From Rhizopus arrhizus (Eukaryota; Mucoromycota; Mucoromycetes; Mucorales; Rhizopodaceae): 64,000 nucleotides of DNA. Location: the NCBI GenBank assembly GCA_024220505.1, contig JAKZZE010000011.1:1612001-1676000 (forward strand), given 5' to 3'. Numbering within the stretch: the stretch's first letter is position 1; every line of letters begins with the position of its first letter. Shown here piece after piece: positions 1 to 7,341 of the stretch. Under the pieces are notes generated by a model, which had not been told where the DNA came from, did not search any database, and was given only the letters and a program-made list of their open reading frames with translations. A program made the translations under genes and the position numbers.

Positions 1-278
1 TTTTCTTCTGGCAGTCGTTTAGGCATGCGATTGGTAATAAGGTAAAAAAGAGAAATAAGTTAAATAAGACAATTTAAAATTTAGAATAAAGGAATTTTAA
101 GCGCTTTTATATACTGGCAACATTCTAATCATGTCAAGAATGTGAAAAATTATGATAGCAACCGGTTGGGTCGTATTAAAATTTGTTATTCCAAACATAT
201 GTAAACAAGTAAAAAATGACGGATGTTTATAATATTCCCTTTAACAATCTCAAATTCCACCAATAATCATTGCTCATA
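1..278. other. Unassigned left flank; possible minus-strand gene start at the edge
   Basis: No complete gene is visible. On the minus strand an ATG at 26-24 opens a short reading frame (begins MPKRLPEE) that leaves the window, and about 80 bases upstream of it lies a TATA-like stretch (tatataaaagcgct, minus strand, near 100-115). This could be the start of a gene or of another transposase, but eight codons cannot decide. The rest is AT-rich without recognised content. Confidence 0.25.
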
Positions 279-494
279 CAGTTGGTGGAAAAATGGTCCG
301 GATGTTTTTAAATTATTCACAAATATCGCTATAGCTTTACCAAATCTCAATCAAATTGAACAGAACAAACATTATTTTGAAGAGAAAACATTGCTTTATT
401 TTTAGTAAAAATCTGATATGTCACACAAAAGTTCAAAGGGAGCTACAAAAGATCAAATATTTCAGCAACATCCGGACCATTTTTCAGGGTGCCC
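279..494 (+). repeat. Left terminal inverted repeat of Tc1-a
   Basis: It matches 1721-1937 in inverted orientation over about 215 bases. The outer motif at 287-304 and the inner motif at 469-485 are inverted copies of each other, so the repeat is itself bounded by an inverted pair. Confidence 0.85.
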
Positions 495-679
495 TATAGA
501 ATTTTAATTACCCAGATTGTTCAATGCTGCTGACTCAGAAGCCGTCACTTTTGTCTCAGATGATTAATAATACATTAGATTCGTATTAATAATCAAAAAA
601 AAATATAAATATCTACTTTTTTTTTGCTGATTTAGCACGTCTTCTTCTTCTTTCGTTATTATTGCTGTTTTATACAAAT

Positions 680-1710
680 ATGGTTCGCTCTTTGCCTTTG
701 GATGTACAAGATAATATCAAGCCTTTACTCAAATCTGGTCATTCTTACTCATCCATCATAAAACGAGTGCCTGGAGTCAAGAAAAGCACCATCAGCGACT
801 ATAAGCGAAGGTGGTTTCTTAATATGGGGCCCCTTAAATCAGGCCGCAAGTCCGAAATTACTGCTAAAACCAAGTCCTACATCAGACGGTCAGTCATAAC
901 AGGTAAATTAAAGACGGGGAAGGATGTACAACGATATTTATGTGACGTTGGATGCGCAATTGGCTACTCTGCTTGCTTAAAACTTTTAAAATCGATGGGA
1001 TTCCAGGCCCGTATTAAGAAGCGCAAGCCGTTTTTAAAGGCTATTCATATGAAAAAGCGACTTGCATGGGCCAACGCCCACAAGGATTGGACAAAAGATG
1101 ATTGGCGTCGTATGGTATTCTCTGACGAGACTAAGGTAAACGTTTGGGGATCAGACGGTGTGAAATACTACTGGAAGAGAGTAGATGATAAGCTTCGATT
1201 CCACCATCCTGACTTAACAGTAAAAGGAGGTGGAGGCAGCGTTATGATGTGGGGCTGTATTACATACGATGGTCCTGGGTATGCTTGTCGTATCTATGAT
1301 GGAACAATGAAGAAAGAGGATTATGTACATATATTGGACACAACTCTAATGGACACCCTAAACTACTACAATCATGACCCTAAAAACATCTACTTCCAGC
1401 AGGATAACGATCCGAAACATACGTCAAAGGTCGCAAAAGCTTGGTTTGAAGAAAACAACTTCGACAGCAAGTCTGTTTACAGTTGGCCAGCTCAGAGCCC
1501 TGATCTAAACCCGATTGAACACATTTGGCATCACCTGAAGCTAAGGTTAAGTGCGTATGAAACCAGAGCTAAAAGCGTACATGACTATGGGATCGAATCG
1601 AAGAACAATGGGCGAGATTTACAAAAGATGATTGTAGAAAGTATATAGACAGTATGCCGGATAGAATCAAGGCTGTTATTCAAGCAAAAGGGGGATATAC
1701 GGACTACTAG
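680..1710 (+). pseudogene. Tc1-like transposase, DD37E type, frameshifted near the C-terminus
   Basis: It would cut and paste the surrounding Tc1-a element. The first ATG is at 680 (MVRSLPLDVQ); the longer open frame to 662 uses a TTG. An N-terminal helix-turn-helix (SYSSIIKRVPGVKKSTISDY) is followed by a second Tc3-type DNA-binding segment and a DDE domain. The catalytic residues visible are D in VFSDETKVNVW, D in YFQQDNDPKH and E in SPDLNPIEHIW, with 37 residues between the second D and E. After KSVHDY, near 1587, the frame shifts by one base and stops at 1648. The expected ending (YIDSMPDRIKAVIQAKGG) continues in another frame to the stop at 1708-1710. One missing base therefore truncates the last ~40 residues. 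Family assignment is secure. Confidence 0.88.
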
Positions 1711-1720
1711 CAGATATTAT

Positions 1721-1937
1721 GGGGCACCCTGAAAAATGGTCCGGATGTTGCTGAAATATTTGATCTTTTGTAGCTCCCTTTGAACTTTTGTGTGACATAT
1801 CAGATTTTTACTAAAAATAAAGTAATGTTTTCTCTTCAAAATAATGTTTGTTCTGTTCAATTTGATTGAGATTTGGTAAAGCTATAGCGATATTTGTGAA
1901 TAATTTAAAAACATCCGGACCATTTTTCCACCTACTG
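1721..1937 (-). repeat. Right terminal inverted repeat of Tc1-a
   Basis: Inverted partner of 279-494. The inner motif copy lies at 1731-1747 and the outer copy at 1912-1929. Confidence 0.85.
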
Positions 1938-1939
1938 TA

Positions 1940-2570
1940 TCAGATAATCGACGAATAAATGCCCTTTCTAATGAGGTACAAACAATCAAAGTCTGAGATA
2001 GTATCGTGCAGTATCCATAGACAACCAGCTGTAAAACCGGTATTTTGCAATTCCTTGCATCAGTTTTTTGACCCACTGTAGCTTTCGAAGAAGCCTTCTG
2101 ACCGACCGTTTGCTAATATTGTAACCTAACAATCTCAAAAAGAGCTGAACATCGGAAAACGTGCTTAAGAGACCTTGTCGAATCTTTAGGCGGATGATTG
2201 CACTAGTTATTTTGCTGACTACAAGCAGTCGACCACCACGGTCATGAGTTTTCATGTTCTTTTCTTTCTTCTTTATCCTCTTTATCGTCCATTTAGAGAT
2301 TCCCGTTGTTCTAGAAGTATCCATTGTCGTGCGACCTGAGCGTATTCTAGATTTCACAGCTTCTTTTTTATCGTGGCTAATTTTTTGAGCATAGAGTACT
2401 GGTACTTTGTTATAATGAATAGGGTAAAGGCAAGAAGTGAGATTCAATGAGAAATGCAAATTAAGCAAGGGTTTATATATTTTTCAAAAGCCATCGTAAT
2501 GCAGTAGTGAATTACGAAATTTTACAGTGAACTACAAAGAAATGGATAAATCCGAAAGAAGGCGAAACAA
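1940..2570 (-). pseudogene. Relic of an older Tc1-like transposase (N-terminal half)
   Basis: The minus-strand reading frame 2468-1986 contains a Tc1-type helix-turn-helix region (TSRTTGISKWTIKRIKKK) followed by KITSAIIRLKIRQGLLSTFSDVQ, resembling the second DNA-binding domain. The catalytic half is missing, and no terminal repeats are recognisable here. The same family reappears, even more decayed, at 14150-14840 inside Tc1-c: the two share long stretches of similar nucleotides, such as gtccatttagagattc. The plus-strand neighbour Tc1-a begins right beside it. The relic's left limit is unclear; its right limit is somewhere near 2570, where similarity to the second copy fades. Confidence 0.6.
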
Positions 2571-3355
2571 GTATACGAAGACGGCCTTGGAAATTTTGTG
2601 GGAGAGAATGGATAAGAAGCAATAATTACTGAAATGGAAGTTGACGATGAAACTTATCCTCTAGACAGCGTTACAAATTATGGTCAGTACATCGACTTGA
2701 AGCCTCCTGAGAAGCAAGTTATAAAAAAAGAAAAGATTGAGAGCGCTGGTAGAGTACTAGTCGAGGCTCATTCAACACGAAAAGGAAAACGTGCTTACAG
2801 AAAGTACTCAGACGAGGATAAAGAGTATTTCTTTGAGCTAGTTTATGAAAGGGGTCTGAAAGTAGCCGAAGCCGCAAGGAAGCTAGGTATGCCTACGCGG
2901 ACTGCCCAGGGCTGGTACGATAGAGACCAAAAAGATCCACAAGACATTATTCAGCGGAAAGCTGCAAAGAATCCTGTTGGAAGACCACCATCTTTAGGCG
3001 AGGAACACAGGGTATTTTTAGTTGATTACATTGATAAGAAGTCATCGTTAACATTAGATGAAATAATGGACGGTTTATCAGCTCAATTTATGGACCTGAG
3101 CATCTCTAAAACTGCTGTATGCAGTTTCATGAAAGAAAAATGTAGAATCAGCTTGAAGAAGGCACACTTCCATTCAGCGGAAAGAAACTCATCTGAGAAC
3201 ATCAAAAGAAGATACAAATGGATTAAAAGATGGATGGAGACTGATATGGACTATCTCAGTAATTGTATATTTATCGATGAAGCTGCTTTTCATATCAATA
3301 TGAAGAGAACTGTAGCTTGGTCTAAGATAGGTAGTCGTGCCGAAGTAGTTATACC

Positions 3356-3564
3356 TGAGATATTTGGTACTTATAATATGAAAACAGTAAGAAGTCAATA
3401 GCTAACAACTACTATTTATTAAGTAAAAAAGGAGAGGAACTAATAATTTAGAATGAACCCTGGATTATATTGTCTGACTATTAATTATATAGTCTGACGT
3501 AGGCTGGACTGAGATCAATCATAAAATAATAAATAAAGACATCATTAATGACCAAACACGACAA
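3356..3564. repeat. Probable solo LTR inserted in the transposase gene
   Basis: A 209-bp insert starts with TGAGATATTTGG and ends with ACACGACA (TG...CA). It is flanked by the 5-bp direct repeat ATACC at 3351-3355 and 3565-3569. Its removal rejoins the transposase codons. TG/CA ends with a 5-bp duplication are the usual marks of an LTR retrotransposon that recombined to a solo LTR. It is not similar by eye to the LTRs of the Ty3 element at 7044-13370. A small unclassified element is the alternative. Confidence 0.6.
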
Positions 3565-3881
3565 TACCCAAGACAAGAGCAAAGACTACGACCATACTTG
3601 GGGCAATTTCTCCATATGGAGTTATCAATGTGAAAGTGAGAAAGCCAAGAGCCGTTAATCAAAATAAGAAGAGAAAATCAGGAGGCGGTAAAGCAGTAAT
3701 CAACACTCAAAGTAGAGATAGTACTGTTACAGGCCACTATTTCAATTTCATATGCGACACAATGGATGTTTTAGACAAGCACGAGGAGTTCAAAGATTGC
3801 TACATAGTAATGGATAACGCGACTATTCACAAGAACGCTGACATTGAAAAAGAAATTAACAGACGGGGATATGGCTGTGTA

Positions 3882-4117
3882 CAGTGACTCCCAAAAGTGT
3901 CCCAATGTTTTGTAATTTTGTCTTTCACTGTCATTGGTGCTATTGCTATTTGCATAAAATATGTCTTGTTGTACCTCATTTGAAAGCTACGGTAGTGTAG
4001 ATGTATGTGGTACAAGTTACGTCTCAATTGATGTAGCGCAGGCGGAGATAAATCATATACAAAACGAGCGGTGCATTGGGACACTTTTGGGAGCATATTG
4101 AAAAAATCGGAATATCT
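3882..4117 (+). repeat. Left terminal inverted repeat of Tc1-b
   Basis: It matches 5301-5537 inverted. Internal motif TACCTCATTTGAAAGC (3972-3987) is shared with the otherwise different repeats of Tc1-e. Confidence 0.85.
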
Positions 4118-4131
4118 TTATTTATTTATTA

Positions 4132-5232
4132 TTAATAGTCTGTCCAACGTCCGTTGTTCTGAATACACTTTTGTATACATTGTGGCATACTTTCTATAAC
4201 TTTTTGACACTCTTCTGGCTTCATAAGGTCGTACCAAACCTTAGTCACACGTTCATAAAGCTCGTTCATGCCTTTTGGTGCGGTTTCATAGCCATTAAGT
4301 CTCCTTTTCAGCAATGACCACATATTTTCGATAGGGTTTAAGTCCGGAGATTGTGCAGGCCATTGTAAAACAGTATAAGATTGTTTTTGGAGGTACTCCT
4401 TTACTACTTTTGATGTATGCTTAGGGTCGTTGTCATGCTGGAAAATCACCTGGTGACGTTCGAAGCCTAATTTACTGACACCATACTCAATTGTACGTTC
4501 CAGTTCATCCTCCAAAATCTCTTTATACAATTCTTTGTCCATATTACCATTGATTTTGCACATCCAACCGACTCCAGCATAGGTAATAGCACTCCACAAC
4601 ATAATACTGCCTCCACCGTGTTTAACAGTCATCTTCACATGATGAGATTTTAGGCTTTCCCCTGATCGAATCCATGCCCAGGTGCGTCCATCCGAATTAA
4701 ATCTGTTTATTTTTGTTTCGTCTGACCAAATAACACGTTTCCAGTCATCTACTGTCCAGTCCTTGTGAGCAATACACCAAGAAAGTCTGTTTCGGATATT
4801 CTTCGCGCTAAGTAATGGCTTCTTTGGCTTCTCAATCGCACCTAAGCCTGCCTTCCGAAGGGCTCTACGAACTGTTTCGACACCTACTTTCTTTCCAATA
4901 TCGTTTTCAAGGCATTCGGTAACCTTCACAGCACTAGGAACACGATTTTTGGTGACCTGGCGTACACAGTAACGTTCATCGGCTGCAGACAACACCTTGG
5001 GTCGGCCCATGTTTGGCTTCATAACACCAGCGCAATGGGTTTTTCGGAGTCTCCCAACCGTACTCTTGCTTAAACCCGTCAATTCTTCCACCTCCCGAAC
5101 CGACTTACCTTGTTTAAGGAGAGAAATAGCTTGAAATACCATATCTTGGGGGACTTGTTTCATATTGAGATTTAATGAGCGAGTTGTAGCAGAGGAGGAG
5201 CTTAAAACTTCAGCAAATAATAATTTGGACAT
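4132..5232 (-). CDS. Tc1-like transposase, DD34E
   Basis: It catalyses cut-and-paste transposition of Tc1-b. I chose the ATG at 5232 (MSKLLFAEVL, 366 residues). The open frame extends upstream to 5343 only through a TTG inside the terminal repeat, and a second ATG at 5163 (MKQVPQDMVF) would give 343 residues, nearer the usual Tc1 length of about 340. Two helix-turn-helix segments are visible (KSVREVEELTGLSKSTVGRL, then a VRRALRKAGLG region), with a GRPK hook between them. The DDE catalytic domain has D in VIWSDETKINRF, D in IFQHDNDPKHTS and E in SPDLNPIENMW, 34 residues apart. No stops or frameshifts are seen. Confidence 0.92.
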   Translation of the reverse strand: MSKLLFAEVLSSSSATTRSLNLNMKQVPQDMVFQAISLLKQGKSVREVEELTGLSKSTVGRLRKTHCAGVMKPNMGRPKVLSAADERYCVRQVTKNRVPSAVKVTECLENDIGKKVGVETVRRALRKAGLGAIEKPKKPLLSAKNIRNRLSWCIAHKDWTVDDWKRVIWSDETKINRFNSDGRTWAWIRSGESLKSHHVKMTVKHGGGSIMLWSAITYAGVGWMCKINGNMDKELYKEILEDELERTIEYGVSKLGFERHQVIFQHDNDPKHTSKVVKEYLQKQSYTVLQWPAQSPDLNPIENMWSLLKRRLNGYETAPKGMNELYERVTKVWYDLMKPEECQKVIESMPQCIQKCIQNNGRWTDY

Positions 5233-5300
5233 TAGATACGTTTGCGACGCTAATATATGCAGTTTGGTGATTGTATGCAAGTTGTGGGTGGATATTTTGT

Positions 5301-5537
5301 AGATATTCCGATTTTTTTCAATATGCTCCCAAAAGTGTCCCAATGCACCGCTCGTTTTGTATATGATTTATCTCCGCCTGCGCTACATCAATTGAGACGT
5401 AACTTGTACCACATACATCTACACTACCGTAGCTTTCAAATGAGGTACAACAAGACATATTTTATGCAAATAGCAATAGCACCAATGACAGTGAAAGACA
5501 AAATTACAAAACATTGGGACACTTTTGGGAGTCACTG
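5301..5537 (-). repeat. Right terminal inverted repeat of Tc1-b
   Basis: Inverted partner of 3882-4117. The inner motif copy is at 5327-5345 and the outer copy at 5512-5530. Confidence 0.85.
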
Positions 5538-5752
5538 TATATCTTCCTCCATATTCCCCTGAGCTAAATCCTATTGAGCAGTTTTGGTCTGTTCGTAAGA
5601 GCAAAATGAAAAGAGAAGAATTCTTGCAAGAAGAAACATTATCCTCAAGAATACGTGATGCATGCAATAGTATTCTTTTGAGTGATCGTAAAGGATTTTG
5701 TAGATATTCCATGACAAGGTTTGAAGATTGCTTAAATAGAAAACATATTTAA

Positions 5753-5920
5753 TAAAGAAAGAATTACACTTAATTAGCATAATTTAGCTAATTTATACGC
5801 TGAATTTGGCTAGAAGGATTTATATTTTTTGGCTAAGATTGCCTCAGGAAAATGGCTAATTGTATTTTTTAAATTCAGCTAGTTTTTTCAAAACTTTGGC
5901 GAATAATTTCTGAAAATAGT
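5753..5920. other. AT-rich remainder of the host element
   Basis: This stretch follows the stop of the split transposase. It holds several copies of a ggctaat/gctaatt word but nothing I can assign. The 13-nt LINE target follows at 5921. Confidence 0.3.
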
Positions 5921-5933
5921 GTATGTTTTTGAA
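5921..5933 (+). repeat. Target copy 1 of LINE family 2 (GTATGTTTTTGAA)
   Basis: The same 13 bases recur at 6974-6986 and 22344-22356, exactly at the 3' ends of the two LINE family 2 copies. They are read as target site duplications. Confidence 0.8.
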
Positions 5934-5992
5934 CGACTTTCCATAGATTCTTGCCTTATTTGGAAAGCTATCCACAACAACAGACTTGATCC

Positions 5993-6772
5993 ATGCCAAC
6001 TGTAAAGCAGCTACAAGCAGAACTCGCTGCAGCTAAGGCTGAAATCACCCGACTCAAGCAACAAAACGCTTCCCTCCTTGAGCGATTAGCTCATGCATCC
6101 AACGCCGTTGCTTCTAAGAAACCCGCTTCCCCTTTGGTCTCCTCTCCACCGGTACCTCCTCCACTTACGTCTCCCTCACTGGCATCCGAAACCTCATCGC
6201 AACCCAAGTCTCCTCAGAAACGTCCTCCGCCTTCCAATTTAGGTTCTTCTCCCCCTCAGAAAGCTGCCAAGCTTAAAGCTTCCACGCCCCTTCCTAGTCA
6301 AATGGCTGCTGCTGGCACCTTCAGTGTTCGCTCGACCAACCATGGCTACAAATTCCTATACCTGCCTATACGCCGCCGCCTTCCTATAGGTCAAATACGC
6401 TCTCGTCTACGACAACTGAATATTAATACCAGGCGTATCCTCAACATTCATTACCCCGACCGCGACCTTGTTGCCCTCCTAATTCATAATGATTACGAAA
6501 CTGAACTCCGTTCGCTATTAAAGAACTTTGAGATCCCCGTTCAAGATGATTATGATCCTTTAGACCCCTCGAACCTTCGTGATCCTAAATACGACGACTA
6601 TGACGAAGCGGACAGGACATGCGTCGCACGTGGCCTGTTTCTGTGTAGTATCCTTCGTGCTCTCGATCACCTTAGAGGCCCTATCAAGCGGGCTGTAGCC
6701 AATTTCTTCGCTAACAAAGGATATATAGATCGTGGCGACTTTCCTGAGCTCTTTCCCGTCAAAAACACATGA
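5993..6772 (+). CDS. LINE family 2 ORF1: coiled coil plus RRM-like protein
   Basis: A 259-residue protein presumed to bind element RNA. ATG at 5993. Residues 1-35 form a leucine-heptad coiled coil (MPTVKQLQAELAAAKAEITR). A Pro/Ser-rich linker with basic patches follows (about 40-110). The last half aligns with ORF1 of the tRNA-targeted LINE: GYKFLYLPIRRRL, then RSRLRQLNINTRRILNIHYP, then an LVALLIHNDYETELRSLL segment and DPLDPSNLRDP. The pattern looks like strand-helix-strand-strand-helix-strand, hence RRM-like, but that fold is inferred from pattern only. It is open without a downstream ORF2, so any mobility would rely on proteins from another element. Confidence 0.75.
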   Translation: MPTVKQLQAELAAAKAEITRLKQQNASLLERLAHASNAVASKKPASPLVSSPPVPPPLTSPSLASETSSQPKSPQKRPPPSNLGSSPPQKAAKLKASTPLPSQMAAAGTFSVRSTNHGYKFLYLPIRRRLPIGQIRSRLRQLNINTRRILNIHYPDRDLVALLIHNDYETELRSLLKNFEIPVQDDYDPLDPSNLRDPKYDDYDEADRTCVARGLFLCSILRALDHLRGPIKRAVANFFANKGYIDRGDFPELFPVKNT

Positions 6773-6906
6773 GCTTTACTTACTGTTTTCTCAGTAGCCT
6801 CTCTTTCTGAGATCCATTTCTCTGTTCCCTTTCTTCAAACTATAACTTTTTTACCCTCAATCCCAGAGGGGTTTTTAGATACTTCTTTCACTCTTTGAAC
6901 TGACCC

Positions 6907-6938
6907 GGGCAAAATTAGTATAAAAATACTACGTGCCC
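6907..6938 (+). other. 3' UTR hairpin of the half-LINE
   Basis: The outer stem is GGGCA (6907-6911) with TGCCC (6934-6938). The inner stem is TAGTAT (6916-6921) with ATACTA (6926-6931). The equivalent hairpin at 22268-22302 has GGGCG/CGCCC, a compensatory A:T to G:C change. It may be a reverse transcriptase recognition structure (inference). Confidence 0.55.
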
Positions 6939-6973
6939 ACTTGGGTTTAATAAATAAATAAACTTGTTTAATC

Positions 6974-6986
6974 GTATGTTTTTGAA
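6974..6986 (+). repeat. Target copy 2 of LINE family 2
   Basis: GTATGTTTTTGAA lies between the half-LINE and the truncated LINE. Confidence 0.8.
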
Positions 6987-7043
6987 CACATATCCGCCAG
7001 TCCCGAAGCCACTCCCAATGGTATAGACTCTCTAGGTCTCCCA

Positions 7044-7332
7044 TGTCGTATTTACTCTAATAATTTCCTTAATATCGTGTGAGATCACTTAAAATTAATA
7101 ATTTGACTGTATATCATATATAGCACTTCGTGCTATGTACGATAAACAGCCCACACAATTTATACCGTACTACCTCGGACCCTAAATCATATTGTTATAT
7201 TCTAAGACGTAGTTTGTATTGAATGGGCTCTCTCTCTCGTCCTTACTCAATAAAGAGGTTCAAGAGACTCATCGATTATTTGATTTATTTGTTAATTTTA
7301 TTAATCGAGAGAAACAACACGCCTATTCCACA
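7044..7332 (+). repeat. 5' LTR of the Ty3 element
   Basis: TG...CA ends. It contains the palindrome TAGCACTTCGTGCTA and an AATAAA in its second half. Confidence 0.93.
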
Positions 7333-7341
7333 TTTTTTTCG

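Larger units (their letters stand above)
279..1937 (+). mobile_element. Tc1-like DNA transposon (Tc1-a)
   Basis: A complete 1659-bp element flanked by the TA dinucleotide (277-278 and 1938-1939). It begins CAGTTGGTGGAAAAATGG and ends with the inverted complement, with one terminal mismatch. The inverted repeats are long, about 215 bp (279-494 and 1721-1937). Each repeat carries the motif GGAAAAATGGTCCGGATG at its outer end (287-304) and an inverted copy at its inner end (469-485). The single gene inside is a transposase broken by a frameshift, so the copy is probably not autonomous. It abuts a remnant of an unrelated older Tc1 on its right. Confidence 0.9.
3882..5537 (-). mobile_element. Tc1-like DNA transposon (Tc1-b), apparently intact
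   Basis: A 1656-bp element flanked by TA (3880-3881 and 5538-5539), with ends CAGTGACTCCCAAAAGTG and its inverted complement. The inverted repeats are about 236 bp (3882-4117 and 5301-5537). Each carries the motif TCCCAAAAGTGTCCCAATG at its outer end (3889-3907) and an inverted copy at its inner end (4074-4092). It contains an uninterrupted transposase on the minus strand and interrupts the older transposase gene at 2634-5752 inside a Val-Tyr codon pair. Both termini and the gene look complete, so this copy could be autonomous. Confidence 0.92.
2634..5752 (+). pseudogene. IS630/Tc1-superfamily DDE transposase, split by two insertions
   Basis: The gene lies in three pieces: 2634-3355, 3570-3881 and 5540-5752. 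It starts at ATG 2634. An N-terminal helix-turn-helix (VAEAARKLGMPTRTAQGWYD) and an NPVGRPPSL linker precede the DDE domain: D in CIFIDEAAFHINMKRT, D in CYIVMDNATIHK, and E in PPYSPELNPIEQFW. A probable solo LTR (3356-3564) and then Tc1-b (3882-5537) separate the parts. Removing each with one target copy restores continuity (IP|KTRAK and GCV|YLPPY). In addition one base is missing in the G run at 3601-3603, shifting the frame in LGAISPYGV. The element's own ends were not identified. This is the oldest layer of this segment. Confidence 0.8.
5934..6973 (+). mobile_element. Half-LINE: ORF1 plus 3' UTR, no ORF2 (LINE family 2)
   Basis: This 1040-bp element lies between two copies of GTATGTTTTTGAA. 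It has a short 5' leader, an intact ORF1, and then a 3' region homologous to the 3' end of the truncated family 2 copy at 22166-22343. Shared blocks are ACCCT..ATCCCA..GGG, a GGGC...GCCC hairpin, an AATAAATAAA-type stretch and the terminus TGTTTAATC. The ATGA at the ORF1 stop is kept: an ORF2-like ATG opens there but closes after 13 codons. This looks like deletion of ORF2 from a full element. It is comparable in layout to mammalian HAL1 half-L1 elements, but unrelated to them. Confidence 0.8.

Noticed and set aside
223..405. Small protein gene at the left end
   Set aside because: It overlaps the Tc1-a terminal repeat and has no recognisable family or start context.
3388..3423. An intron (gtaaga...gctaac...aag) in the IS630-like transposase
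   Set aside because: It would be only about 36 nt and does not restore the frame, while the TG...CA insert with ATACC duplication does explain the break.
7219..7341. Start of the Ty3 polyprotein inside the 5' LTR
   Set aside because: It needs a TTG start, and the region is LTR, present also at the 3' end; the first ATG after the LTR is 7342.
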